Shown here piece by piece: positions 44,180-56,580 of a DNA stretch of 64,000 nt. The notes beneath the pieces were generated by a model that worked only from the letters and a program-made list of their open reading frames with translations, ran no database searches and was not told where the DNA came from. The position numbers and the translations under genes are program-made. Source of the DNA: Gymnopilus junonius (taxonomy: Eukaryota > Basidiomycota > Agaricomycetes > Agaricales > Galerinaceae). The first letter of the stretch is position 1; every line of letters begins with the position of its first letter. The stretch is taken from assembly GCA_015501075.1 (NCBI GenBank), contig JADNYJ010000123.1:1-64000 (forward strand), given 5' to 3'.

Positions 44180-45266
44180 CCTTGCCCTAGACCACTCTAC
44201 AGGCAAGCACAACCACAGACCACTATTACTCCTCTTCCAACTCTTGCCACCACCTCAAATCCTCCCATCATTTCACAGTCATTGCAAGTTGGGAATTTGG
44301 CTGAGACAGACAACACAGGAAGTGCAGTTGCCCAAAGAAATCCTAGATGTAATATACATAAAGATTAGCTTTGTAATACATTTTATATAAGTTTGAAAGA
44401 CATACAAGGGTGCAATGCACTCACAATGCCTCTGGACAATGAGCAAGAGTGAGCAAGGATGATGGGAGTTGAAGATAAAAGAGCCAATTCTTATCTCAGC
44501 TATCAGCAAATGTCATGGCTGGGCCTTGGCACAGTGACTCCCACACCTGGCCAGCTGCCATGTGAGCAGTCTATTTTGGGTTCTCACCAGAAAAAAATTC
44601 ACTGCAGCTGTTGCAGGCACAAAAAAAAACAGAAACCTCAAGTCAAACACACTTAAGATGTATGACAATCAATTAGAACAAAAATTTTGTCAGAATTAAG
44701 ACTGATGCATATAGAGTCCATGTGGCAACATAGATTGGCTGACATCTGGGTCACATGCAGTAACCCACAAGTATCCGACACTCCCAATTGGCACTCAATA
44801 ATATTGCACCTGGTTGGCTACTGTTTTACCATCCACTTCACCCTATAAAATCAGTATCATCCCATTCATATTGAGTAACAGAGCATGTATCTATATCTGT
44901 AAGTTGGAGGGACAGAGATGCAGGCACAGGAGATGGTCCATGAGATAGATTTTGTTAGAGAATCTATTTATAATGCCATTCACATCAACAGGAAATTAGT
45001 ATCATAAGGGCATGGGCAGATATATTGCAAGGTACCACCAACCATTTGAGCTGATATGGATTAATGGTATATTTGCCTTGTTTTTGTTGTGTCTTCTTCC
45101 ATAGTCTTGTCTTCAAGTCCTGTTGGTGTCCTCTATGTTTTCATGTGCTGTTTTGAGTTTTCATTTCCTTCTCCTTTCTGTTATGCATTAATATTTGAAT
45201 TGGTTTTGCTATAAAATGAAGTAAGATATATTTCAGATGTAAAGTTGTATTATCAATATCTGGATG
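44180..45266. other. No gene recognised
   Basis: Short ORFs only. A phrase near 44942-45010 (ESIYNAIHINRKLVS in one frame) looks coding but is isolated. Confidence 0.4.
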
Positions 45267-47449
45267 TTACATTGTTTTCTTCTTTTTCCTCTTTGACCTA
45301 ATGTCAGATTCTTTCATGGGTGAGTCACCGAACCTCTTGGGTGGCTGAATGGTATGGCACTTCCTTTGAGCATCATCAGTTATGGCTTCACCTATTGGCT
45401 GATTCTCTAATTCCTTGTGCTTAAGCTTGTTTCCTGCTGTGGTTTTCCCCATCTTTTTCTGCACTGAGGGAACATCTACAGCAATAGGTGGTGTCATTAC
45501 ATTTGCATTCACCCTTGATGGCTGCAATGGGGCTATGTGTTGATCCAATATGTCATGATCTGACATCCTGTTGATGGAACTTGCATCATTGATATTTGGG
45601 GAAATTGTGTCATTAACCTGAGTGCCGGCTATGGTGTAGTCTGAAATGGAAGGTGGTACCTGAGGCCTGTTGTTCATGGTAGGCTGATTCAAGAGAACAG
45701 GATTGATTGGGGGGTCAAGACTGGGAGGCATATTGTTGCAGGTAGGGTTGACAGGTTATCCAGGTGGTATGGGATCAACCAAAGGGGCAGGGTGTGGTGC
45801 ATAGACCCATCCTGCCCATTGGAATGCAAATTCAATTGGTTCTGAAGGTGCACCTTCCATGGGGACAAATGTGGGCACACAAAAGGCTGGATATTCAGCA
45901 AGGTTTGGAGGATCCAGTGTCATGCATCCAGATGTATTACCACTGATAATGGAGGTATAAGGTTTATCAGTGATGGGTCAGGATGAATGATAATAGATGT
46001 GATGCTGACAACAGATTCATTGTCCACATGCTGGGTTTGAGTGTCCTGACCAAAAATAGATTGACTTGGGTTGGGAGCATTTGTCAAAGCCATTGTGATG
46101 CACTGCTTTCTGATGTGTTCTTCACCCTCCCCATTGCTAGTTGTCTGAACTGGTGAAACCTATGCTTCAGGTGATGTAGGCATGGTCACCTCCTGTGTCT
46201 GAAATAGTAAAGTGTGGGTCTGTCCTTCAGGTGGTGTAGGTGTGGTCACCCCCTGGTAATCATTTTGAGCTGGGTCCACCATTTGAGCACCTTCAACTGC
46301 CAAGTCCACATCATCTTTGCTCTTCTGAACAACTCGGGAAGCTCGAACATCTGGAGCTAAGATATTGATTTGTCAGTGAGTCATGTCCATTTGATTTTCA
46401 ATGACTTATGAAAACAATTATGTATATGCTCTGAGAATGGCTCATAAAATCCTTTATTGAAGTTTGCATATGCTTGATGAAAGGTATATCCTGCCTCATT
46501 GGTAGGTCTGACATAATATCTAAAGGAGTTTAATATTATTGTCATTATTATTATGAATGATGACCATCATTACTTACTCTTGCTGCCAGATATTCCCTTT
46601 GTCCATTCCATGTGGACCTGCCGCTACTGCATAAATGACCCAGCCTGTCACTCTGACATGGCTTTCAGTGCCAACTGAATCACATTTGGCAATGACAACA
46701 CAGCACTAATATAAGAAGTTAGCATGCTTTGAGTTGAGAAGCAGAAGCACACCTTTGATATTCTTCAGCAGTCAGCACCACCTTCTCAGGAGCTTTATTG
46801 ACCTCTTCATCTTCTAATTCCTTCTGTTGTTGGTCTTTAAACTTCTTTATCTCTTCAGTAATCATGTCATGAACTTCAGTTGGCTCAGCAGCAAGCAAAC
46901 TCTGAGACAGTGCTCAGCGAATCTTCAATTTCTCAGCCTTAGTCATTGCACCTGTCTTTGCCACCTCTTGGTTAATTGCATCCTTGATCTTGTCTGCATA
47001 TAACCTTTGATAAATGATGACACACTGTGGGGTTCATTTGGTTGGCTTCAATGAATCCTCCTTTGTCTGCAGAAGCCCTAATGCTTTTAGAAAAAGTGAC
47101 ACATCTTATGTTTCTGCATGTCTAACTGGACTTCCATTCCATTCAAACCAGGAAATAAGGTGCTATTCAACAATTATCAGCTCTTGATAAAAGGTTAGAT
47201 ATGAAGGCTTCCTACTTTCTTCCAAGTCTGTATTTTCTTGTCAACCTTTTCCTGTTCCTCAGAAGTCAACCCTTGCATGTCTAGCTTCTCTGGAAAGCAC
47301 TCCTTCCATGCTGGCTATTTCTGAAACCAAGCAGATTGACATATACTGTAGAACTTGTTCACTGTCTTCTTTTTCTGAGCCTCAAGATACTCGGGGATAT
47401 GGGCATTCAGCCACTCAGTTTGTTCATTGGTCATCCAGCATCTCCCCAT
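45267..47449 (-). pseudogene. Relic of an uncharacterised basidiomycete gene family
   Basis: On the minus strand, MGRCWMTNEQTEWLNAHIPEY (from 47449) is followed by FQK, stop, PAWKECFPE. A helical region with EVHDMITEEIKKFKDQQQKE follows near 46830, then EYLAARVSK-like residues near 46570. The end is a Pro/Asn/Lys-rich tail (45267-45731) closing with a basic KRKKKK stretch. The opening W-T-x-E-Q pattern and the basic tail recall a large gene family in mushroom genomes, but I know no function. At least four stops and frame changes are present. Introns are suggested by gaps near 46400-46550. Confidence 0.4.
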
Positions 47450-48132
47450 CTGAAAGGTATCAAATGGTCAGATATGATATATAAAGAAAAGAAAAAAATT
47501 AGAGGACTTCTCTAATATTTTGCATGGTAAATGTGAAGGCAAAGTCGGCAGAGTCTCTAGTATCATGCACAGAGGGTGGGTGATTTTACTATAAGTCTTT
47601 GCATGGTCAATCTTTGAATTTCATTGTTTACTCTAGCTCCATGCACAGTTGTGCCCTCAAACCAGATTGCTCATTTGAGTCAAACTGCTTTTGGTTTTCC
47701 AATCCAGCATGTGCCTTGCACCCACATGTTCTGATCTCATTCTGATTTTCACAATCTCTCCTCCTGATTCCTATGTTTCATGGTCAGATGTCAACCTATA
47801 TCCTTCAAACACACATGGTCTCATTTTTTTACCCAGATAGGGTTATCTCAAACTGCTTCCCCTTTGCCCTAGTTGATACATAACTGTGCAATCTCCAGTT
47901 CAAGGTCATTACCCATTGCAAACTTACTTCCCTTACTGTCAGTTTTATTATGCCCTCCTATTCCAGCACTTCCTCTGAGCTTCCCAGCCCAGAGCAAGTG
48001 TTGGGGTGCTTCCTCAGGGACCTCTCTTCCACTATCTGCAAGCTGAATGGTTGTAAGTGGTTCCTATTGTAATATCTATTCTCTCTTTACTCACCCTTGT
48101 TTATTTAGCAGTCCTCCTCATGACACAGTACC

Positions 48133-48760
48133 TTGTCGATGGTGTTATTACTTGTGGTATTATTCCTTCTACTAATCTTTTTCTCTTTGACTTATCTCTG
48201 GCTGACAGACCTCAAAGACACTGTTGATGCTCTCACTCTTGCTGCCCACTCTACATCTACTGACAATGACCCTTTCATCATTGTGGCTCTATCTGATCAT
48301 GATGTTTCTACTGTCACTGAAGCTACTATTGAAGGCAATGCTAACACTTCTGTGATGGCCATTGACAGTGCTCCCATGGTGGATGGCAGTGTTCCTCGTG
48401 AGTGTTCAAAATAGGCCATGTTTTTTTTCTTTAATTTATTTCCATTTTCATTAGCTGTTGCTACCACAAATGAAAGTATCACAGCTCCCACCAAGGTGCA
48501 TACACCTCCAGAAGATCAATGGTATGCAATTCCCATTGGAAGAGACCCAGGCATCTTCCATGGCTCATAAGTTGTTATACACCTTTGGAGTTCATTAGAA
48601 GTCTGACCTGCAACTTAGCCTTCATGTTGTGCCTAACACTGGGGGGATTCCAAGAGTATTTGCTAATCAATGTGCAACAGAAGCTCAAGCATGTGCTGTG
48701 TTTGACAAGCACCTCTGTGATGGAATTGTTACATGGTTAACCTTCACATGGTGCAGCAGC
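48133..48760 (+). pseudogene. Relic with possible RNase H1 N-terminal-like (caulimovirus-VI type) segment
   Basis: Frame 48133-48414 gives a hydrophobic run and then an Asp/Thr-rich region. After an intron-like gap, QWYAIPIGRDPGIFHG (48510-48560) resembles the WYVVxxGRxPGVY start of the RNase H1 N-terminal domain. ANQCATEAQACAVFDKHL (near 48660) could be its end. Stops intervene. The assignment is weak and rests on these two phrases. 47450-48130 holds no clear gene. Confidence 0.3.
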
Positions 48761-49290
48761 CTATCTTATTTGATGAGTGGTATGTGACCCATATGTAGAT
48801 CATCCATAGTTGTCACAATAATGCCTTGTGATATGCATGTAATATTATCACAGTTGTCACATTGTCCATATAAGCGAGATTGCCCTCTGTATCAATTACA
48901 GATTCTGTCTATTCTGATAGTTCTCGTCTCATCTCCATCAGAAATCTATCCCCATCAAGAACTTTCCAATATTACTTTCTAAATTTGTAAAAGTATATCC
49001 CCATCCAAGGGCTATTGATTGGTATGATTCCAGGCATTATCAACAAATTATATTCCAGAAAAAAAATACAAGTACCAGGAAAATGGCTCTCACTGATTTG
49101 AACTCAGACTAAGGTTTCAGTAAGTTATTGGATGACCAGTTGTTCTCCTCTTCCCACTCATGTTCCTCAGCCTCCTCTTGTCGATCACATTCCTCTGCCT
49201 CCTCAAGCCTAGCCAGATCATCACTCAACTTATGATATGCTCTAAAAGCCTCCTCTATGTGTATCCTACATTTCTCCCAAGGTCTTTGTT
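48761..49290 (-). other. Coding-like tail interrupted by the next element
   Basis: The minus-strand frame at 49109-49290 reads KCRIHIEEAFRAYHKLSDDLARLEEAEECDR, a charged helix. It stops being protein-like exactly where the inverted-repeat element at 49291 begins, suggesting that this element interrupted a gene. No family assigned. Confidence 0.3.
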
Positions 49291-50676
49291 GTCCCCCACA
49301 GATTCCTGCAGGATTATCCAGGATTCCTGAGGATTCCTGAGGATTTTCAGAACTCAAATATGACAGAGGCACTAGCCAAATTTGACAGTCCTGCAGGGGT
49401 ATAGTCCTGAAGAATTTTGGAGAGCCTGAGGATGGGCAATAAGGACTCAACAGGACTATATATAAATAACAGTTGAAATATAGTTAATGTTATATAATAC
49501 ATAGTTCCCCATGTTAATAGTCTATTTTTAGATTACTAAAAAAGAAAACTGATTTTAGATAATCAAATAGCCTTAATTATTGATATAATATATCAAGATC
49601 AGAAATATTAATGTGATATGATAAATGTCATTGTTCAGAAAAGTACTATAAATAAAAATAATGTAAATGACAATACTGATTCCAAATCTGGTCACATGAT
49701 ATCATTAGCTTGCACCATCAGTGAGAAAGACGCAAAAAACTTTTGAAAAGCCAGTGATAAATTAAATACAGAAATTCTAAAAATATTTATTTATTTATTT
49801 AAATTATATTTGATATCAAAGAGTACCAAAAATAGCTCAAATAAGGGGCTAGGCATATAAAAAGATCAGTTTTACTATAAATATGATAAAATACTAACTA
49901 AAAAGCAGTCTGAAGTTAAAAATAGACTTGCTAAAAAAGGTAATATGAAAAGCAGTATAAAAGGCTGATGAGAGAGTACCAAAAATAGCTATGAGAAGGA
50001 GCACAATTATGAAAAATATATATAGAAGGAGGGTATATGTAGAAGAAAGTTTAAAGTAATTTTATAGCCATAATAGTGCAGTTGGTAGATTACTTGTTGT
50101 GTGAAGCTATACTTATGCAATGATTGAGGGTTCTTGGTTCAATCCTGGTGAGTTGTATTAATTTTGCTTACTTGCTCAAGATTTAATTTCAAGTGAGTCC
50201 TGAGGATTCCTGAGGATTTATAAGGACTTGACTTTATTTTTTTAATATTTGGCTAAGTATTTATAGTATATGTGATTTACAGCTGGTTTTATATTAATAG
50301 ATCTACTTTGCTAATATAATGCTTTCTTTAATTGGGCAAATAGGATTAACTTGATATAGTCAGCATTGGAGGTCAGTTCTGATCTTACAGATGATCACTA
50401 GTATTTTATGAAGACATAAGAGAAAATATAAGTGATCAGCTGGTCCAAAGTTTAGATTACATAAGCATATCTAAGAGATTACTATCATTTTATACTACAT
50501 TACAAGCCTTTTGGCCTCTACTGATTTAACATGCAAATTATTATATAACAATTGATGCCCAGCTATTTCTACAATAATGATTGTACACTGTTTAGGTCAT
50601 GTATACTATATTAGTCCTTAGGAGTCCTCAGAAATCCTCAGGAATCCTGCCAGTCCTTCAGGATTCTGTGGGGGAC
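49291..50676. mobile_element. AT-rich element with long GTCCCCCACAG inverted repeats (1386 bp)
   Basis: The left end GTCCCCCACAGATTCCTG is mirrored at the right (complement GTCCCCCACAGAATCCTG). Similarity extends about 50 bp, including repeated CAGGATTCCTGAGGATT. An internal copy of that phrase occurs near 50190-50225. The interior is very AT-rich and has no ORF. No target duplication was found, so the superfamily is open. A tRNA-like sequence lies inside. Confidence 0.6.
50067..50150 (+). other. tRNA-like sequence (possible tRNA pseudogene or SINE head)
   Basis: GCCATAATAGTGCAGTTGGT resembles an A box and GGTTCAATCC at 50136-50145 a B box, about 60 bp apart. The acceptor stem does not pair and the T stem is weak, so it is not a functional tRNA as written. 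A GGTTCGATCC ancestor would fit the local CG decay. Confidence 0.35.
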
Positions 50677-51919
50677 TGAAAAGTACTGACTTTTTGAATG
50701 ATGGGGAAACTGTCCACTCAGTTAGGTCCAATTAATTTGGCTGGTGGTCTTATCATCAGGATAATGATGTGCTATTTAGTCTGGATGCTAGGCCTCGAGC
50801 TATTGCACCATTGTGGTGCCAGGCCAGTGGGTGGACTATCTCCCACTTAAGCCATATCTATTATTAGATGGGTTGCTCCTGGGAACATGCCTACATTTTC
50901 CATGCTAATCACCATGTTTCCTTATGCAAGTTATTTAGATATTCTGGGCTACCTCCATATTTAGAGGTTCACACTATTATCAGGTCTTGGGTATCATCAC
51001 ATATCAGCAATGCCCCTCTTGATAGTTAATGACTCAAGTGTATTATTAGGTCCCATTTAGATCTTTAGTAACCTTCATTATAGGTGCCTCTGAGCTTACT
51101 GAATAGACCTAGTCCTAGGTCATTACTCAGTTACTACCATCACACTATTGATAGTAGTTTCATAATAGACACTCCATCTTTAGTTGGCCAGTATGAGGTC
51201 ATACCACCTACTCTTAATACCCTTGTATTAGGTGTGTTATCTGGGATCATTAATGATATATTTAATGTATAAATATAGTAAAATTGCGAAATTCATGGGT
51301 AACTGGGTAGTCACCCTATCACTGCCACCAATGTTTATTCCCTATCTGCCTCCTAATGGTGACCTATATCCACCTTATAATAGTTATCCACCTGGCCACT
51401 GAGGATTTAGATAATATTCTTGTTCTTAGCTGCCCAATCATGCCATATAGAATGTTAAATGTGTAGAATAGCAGCCTTGTAAATAGAATCACATACTTAC
51501 CATTCTGTCAAGAGCCAAGCTGTGCCGAGTGGTATTTGAAACTCAGTGTGATCGATTGTGACTTCTCTTTTGCAACTCCCTGCATTGAGGTCATACAAAA
51601 GATTGGGAGGGTTATTGTGCAAAAAAATAAGTTGGGTGAGTATTCCAGATGACCTACCATCTGTAGACTAAATTTGGTGAGCAAGGAATAAGAAATGCTT
51701 GCAGCAGTGAGGAAACACCATCATGTAAAGGGAATTCAGCTGGAAGTGCCTTGTTTTACATGGTACTCAGGCTGAAATTCTTTGCATATTCGTACTCATG
51801 AGATCTATAGCTACTCAGATATGCAAAGATCTTTGCAAAATACCCAGTATATGTGATGCAATCTGTGATTTTTCATCTCTATGACAATTTTCTAACCTGT
51901 AGCACATGATAGTAGTGCT
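50677..51919. other. No gene recognised
   Basis: AT-rich sequence with only short ORFs and no terminal repeats that I could pair. Confidence 0.45.
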
Positions 51920-51999
51920 TAGTGATGTGCTGGCTCCGGCATGAAGCCAGAAGCCAGGCCAAGCCAAGCCAAAATAGGCCAGGCCAAGCCAGGCCCTGA

Positions 52000-52098
52000 C
52001 ATGGGGGGAAAGCGGCTATCCAATTGGCTCAAAATGAGCATTTTGTAATATAAAAGTGCTCATTTTGGGGCCATTTGGACAGTTGCTTGCCCATCATG
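52000..52098. mobile_element. 99-bp foldback element
   Basis: Two arms pair along most of their length (GCTATCCAATTGGCTCAAAA against TTTTGGGGCCATTTGGACAG). Ends are CATG and CATG. TGA stands on both sides (51997-51999, 52099-52101). It is absent from the 11608-12223 copy at the same place, which proves insertion. Confidence 0.8.
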
Positions 52099-52291
52099 TG
52101 ATGGTTGGCCTGCTAGGGCTTTTGGCCCACCTCAGCATTTCCCAAAGCTAAAGCCAAGGGCCGGAGACCTGGCTTTTGGGTGGTGCATGAGCTAAAAAAA
52201 ATCTACTGCAAATGGTCAAATTTTGAATATTTCAATGAAAGTTCAGCAAATATTTATTTTAAAGCTCAGTTTGAAATCCACAACCTGTTTG

Positions 52292-53417
52292 TAGTGTTGT
52301 CCCCAGAGCAAGGTGGCTTTGAGGTGCACCTCGCTTCAGTTCGAAATCAAGGCACTTTGAACCACTTCAATGACAGTGAGGTGGTTTGAGGTCACTTCAT
52401 CAAAGTCATGCAAAGTGGCATCAAATTGTACACATGATGTGCTCACCCATGCATCCAAACACATCTCAGTGCCTTAAATCATCATGCTCCTTCTCCTCTG
52501 TCCTCCCTTCTGCTAGAAGCATAGTAAATATTCATTACTATGATATATTACATGCCTGAATAAGATTTTCTGATTTTTTTACCACCAAATTTCCATCATA
52601 CAATGTTTGTTTTGCCTAGGAGCTCTTACTGAAAGGTATAAAATGGCCCCTTCAATCACATCTTCAGAAATAATCCCCACTTTTTCCCTTCAAGTGCACT
52701 TAGATTTTCAGTATGAATTGGGATGCTGAATATAAGCTTCTTAATGAGCCAGATCTCCATCTTCCTGACTCCCCTAGCCCTCCTCCATCTCAGAATGCTC
52801 ATTCTCAATCTTAAAATCATGCTCAGGAAGCTTGTTCTTCAACATCCCAAGCTCTGTATCATGTACCTCAGCATTCTTTCTTATCTCCTACACAGATGTA
52901 CTTCCTGTCCAAGCATCTTCTGTCCCATGCAAATGGGTACTCTCTTCTGGCAAAGAAACCTGTGCTCTGCATCACAATCAAATTTCTCTGGCATTGCTTG
53001 AGGCTCTTCAGGTTTTGAAATTTTCATATCAATCCAAATGACTGTCTTTCATGGAAGAACTTGCTAAAGAGGCAGATTATACAATTTCTGGTCCTATCAC
53101 AGAATCTGCCCTTGATGAGCTCATGGCAATAGGTAAATTTAATGAACTTGCTCAGTTAATCCAAAATGCAAATGAGGCTTCTTAATTCACTCCATTTATC
53201 ATCATAGTTTGTTTAGATTCATATAATTTACTGTACAGCATCATTATCTATGGTCTACATCTAATCTATAGCCACAATCTCATTGGATGAAAAAAAGACA
53301 TTGGCAATCACCAACCTTGTGAGGCTGCATGAGGTGCACTTTGAACCACTTTGTCCAAATTGAGGTGGTTCAAAGTGTCACCTCACTTTACCTCACATTG
53401 CCTCAGGGACAACACTA
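52292..53417 (+). mobile_element. Internally deleted hAT derivative (1126 bp)
   Basis: Ends TAGTGTTGTCCCCAGAGC and complement TAGTGTTGTCCCTGAGGC match the 27434-31601 element. Flanks CCTGTTTG and CCTGTTTA form an 8-bp duplication with one transition. Only the start (near 52713, MNWDAEYKLLNEPDL) and the dimerisation end (52890-53180, LPVQASSVPCKWVLSSGKET) of the transposase are kept, so it depends on a full-length element. Confidence 0.9.
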
Positions 53418-54077
53418 CCTGTTTAGTGAGCTTTGGAAACATCCAACTGAGTTCTAATTTTGATCAAAACCTTCATCGCTTTGCATCTCAAGCACATTTC
53501 AAGCTGTGGAAGGTTTAATATCATTTATTACTTTGTATATACAGTGTGGTGAGTGTTTTAATTCTTTAACATAGTATATAAATTTATGTTAATGCAATAT
53601 TTTTTTGTATATGCTAAAAGCCTTGGCCTGAGCCAAAGCTCATCAGAAAAAAGGGTATTGGCTTCTGACTCATATATATTACTCTATGTGTCTCTAAAGT
53701 GATCAAAGCTTGAGAGATCTTGTAGACATATAAGGTCACCCCTCTCTGTAACTTGATCTTAGAGCAATACAGAGTTCTTCTGAGGTTACTCTATAGCCTA
53801 ATAAAAGTACTCCATATAAATCCAGAGATAAACGAAGGCCTTTGTAAAGAATAGGATCCATATCCTCCTGCCTATTCAGTATCTCAGAATGCTCTATACA
53901 TGACTACTCATGCTACATAGAGTCTTATTAAAAGCAGAAAAAGAGATATAGAAATATCTGAGAGCTGATCATGACAGACCAAAAGCTATTAAGAAGACAG
54001 GTGAATGTTCACCAAAGATTGACAAGCATCATCAAAGATATCTCCATAAGTTGCAAAGCTGTCAAAGTGTTTGCTGA

Positions 54078-54496
54078 TAGGGAATGGCACGGGTTACCCG
54101 CGGGTATTTGACAGGTTTTTAGTATTAGCCTCATAGAGAAAAATTTTCTGAAAATTTTACAATTTTTTTCATGTAAATCTGTTAAGAAATGGCTGAGTTA
54201 TGCCCTCTGCAAGTTTGGACCTTATAACTTTGATGGTGTTGCCGCAATGGGCCCAACATTGATCACGGGTATGCCAAATTGGGAAAGTGTCCGAATTTGG
54301 TCAACACAGCTTGGAAATCATCTTGCTGTGGCATCAGTTCATCACACAATGGGCTCAAACTTCACAGAAGTGTAGCTTAGCCATTTTTCAACCATTTTCC
54401 ATGAAAAAAAACTGCATTAGAAAGCTAGAATTTTTCTCTACATAGCTAACACTAAAAACCCATCAAATACCCACAGGTAACCCGTGGCATTCCCTA
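54078..54496. mobile_element. hAT-type MITE (419 bp)
   Basis: Inverted ends TAGGGAATGGCACGGGTTAC and TAGGGAATGCCACGGGTTAC extend for about 47 bp with few mismatches. The 8-bp target duplication TTTGCTGA is exact (54070-54077 and 54497-54504). There is no ORF. Confidence 0.93.
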
Positions 54497-54504
54497 TTTG
54501 CTGA

Positions 54505-55399
54505 TGACTTGCAGAACCCCCCCAAAGTGTTTGCAAAACTATGCAAAGCTTCACAAAGCAAATGCAAAGCCTTTGATCAGACTTATGAACTTATGTTCAG
54601 CTTTCATGGTACTTCTTCCAGCCCTTGCCATGCTGCATATAAAGATTCTGAAATTTTATGGTTGATCCTATATGACCTTCAAGTATTATTGCTTGACTTT
54701 CAGAGATAGAGACCTAACTCTGAAACCCAAGATAAGCATGTTCAATGATTACTCATAGGCTCTGCAAAGGCTTGATGAACTCTTAGGGCAATCTCACACT
54801 CTTCTGATTGGAATGATGCTCCAGTGAGGTAAATATTGAAAAGGAATGGGAACTAGATACATGTGCTCTTGTCTAGATAGGAGGTGCAGCCTGAGTGTGA
54901 TCTTCAGATGTAGAGCTGTTGGCTAGAGATGCTGCCCTCATCCTCAGAAGTACAGGGGTGGTGTGATGCTTGGTGAACAAAGGACTTTGAGGTGCTGAGG
55001 TGAGGTAGCAAGAGAGAGAGTCAACATGGCATCAACATGGGATCCATCCTGGGGCCTTGTGACTCTAGACAGAGAGACTGTGTCTCCCTCAGTAGGGGAG
55101 CAGCTATTGGATGCTCAGCCAAGGAGGGTAGAGATGGGCTCTCACTTCATGCAGATGCAGAGGGCAGCGGGACAAAGTATATGATAGTAAAGATAATCTA
55201 GTACAAAGCCATAGTTACCATTGTAATAGAAGTAAAGTAAATAGAAGTAAACAACAGTATCTACAGCATCATGGTGAGATAAGATAACAAAATGGGGATT
55301 GCAAGAAGGCCTTCAGATGATATATCCCATCGTCACAGTGCCCCCCCATTTGCAAGGCTCTGATTGGCATCTGTCTTTGGCAGCCTGTAGTTGCCCCAG
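54505..55399. other. No gene recognised
   Basis: Short ORFs only. The stretch near 55180-55340 (TAGTAAAG repeats, ending ATCGTCACAG) could be an LTR fragment, but no partner copy is in the window. Confidence 0.35.
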
Positions 55400-56212
55400 C
55401 ATGTCTTTCTCTGCTTGGACATCAAATTTGGACCCAAGCCAGGTTGCCTGGAGGTAGAGGGAGTAGAGGACAGCCTGTCCAGCAAGGCAGAAGGGCCAGC
55501 ATGTGATGAAGTGGAGGGAGCTGAGGATAACCTATGTATCTGCCAAGCTGGAGGAAGAAGGCAAGGTTTTCAGCCTTGACAAGAATGGGGTGGCAGGTGA
55601 CTGAGCCAGCTCCAGGCCTGAAATGGGAGACCAAGCATCCTGCAACCTGCCACAGATACTGCTGTACTGTTTAGCATCAACAAAGTTGCAGCTGATGCCA
55701 TGTGCATCAGCAGTGTGACCACCTGCAATGATGCCTCAGAAAGCAGCTGCATCCTCCATAGTCTCAAAGCAGAGCCAGAAGACTTGGAATCTGGCCTCAT
55801 TAGTGTGGATGATGCAAACAAGGTTGACTTTGATGACTACCAAGATGCCATTAATCCAGTGCACAATGTCATCCCAAACAAAAAATGTAGCAAGACTCCA
55901 AATGCTTAAATAGTGCATATTGCTCCTCATGGTGATAGACCTTAGGATGGGGAAGGTTGGTGCTGTCATGGCAGGAAACATGGTATCTAGTGCGGTATGA
56001 TCTCCCAATGGATGATTTGCAACATGCATTATGGGATCCTCTGAAGTGTCCATATGGTCATTCTCCTGGGGCTTGAAGTCAACCTGTTGTGAAATAGGAG
56101 CCACAGAGGCAGAGCCATCATTGTCATGTGCAACACCCTTGCCTTTGTCCACTGCACTATGACTGTGTGGTGGTGATGCTAAATGAGTGACCAGAGGCAC
56201 CTGTGATAGCAT
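55400..56212 (-). pseudogene. Relic ORF with an RRM-like phrase, family unknown
   Basis: The minus-strand frame from 56212 holds a Ser/Asp-rich leader and then FVWDDIVHWINGILVVIKVN. It continues with EARFQVFWLCFETMEDAAAF (near 55740-55800), followed after a break by RGIVAG-type residues and a Ser/Pro tail. The alternation of a strand, helix and strand with VFWLxF is compatible with an RNA-recognition-like fold, and similar phrases occur in retroelement proteins of mushrooms. I cannot name the family and the frame is broken. Confidence 0.3.
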
Positions 56213-56580
56213 GGGGTGTTCGAAGAGGGCAAGATGGAAGGACGGGAGCTGCTGTCAAGGGGTGTGGCAAGAAAGGAACTGGGGCAGACCCAGAAGCACT
56301 GTGAGGGGGACTGAACTGGTGATCTTACAAGGAAGTAGGAGTGGTCCTGCCTGGGGAATGAGAGGAATGTCACATAGGAGCCCACTCCTGGAAGTGAGTG
56401 TTACCTCTGATTGGGGGTGTATGCTGAGAAGATGAAGACAAGGGAGATGGGTGGCAAGGAGGTGGTAGAGCAGGGTGAGGAGGAGACCAATGATCATGCT
56501 GCCAATGAGATGGGATGAAGAGATGAGGTTGTGGCCCTGGACTCCTGAAATGGGAACATTGATGATAAACCTAAGTGTGC

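Larger units (their letters stand above)
51920..53640. mobile_element. Second, truncated copy of the 616-bp hAT MITE, carrying two insertions
   Basis: 51920-51999 and 52099-52291 match 11608-11890 in order, and 53418-53640 continues the match up to about 12100. Similarity ends at 53640 without the right terminal repeat. The two gaps are filled by a foldback element (52000-52098) and a hAT derivative (52292-53417). The order of events is therefore: MITE first, then both insertions, with the right end lost. Confidence 0.85.

Noticed and set aside
50067..50150. Functional tRNA gene
   Set aside because: A- and B-box-like words are present but acceptor and T stems do not pair; kept only as a tRNA-like sequence.
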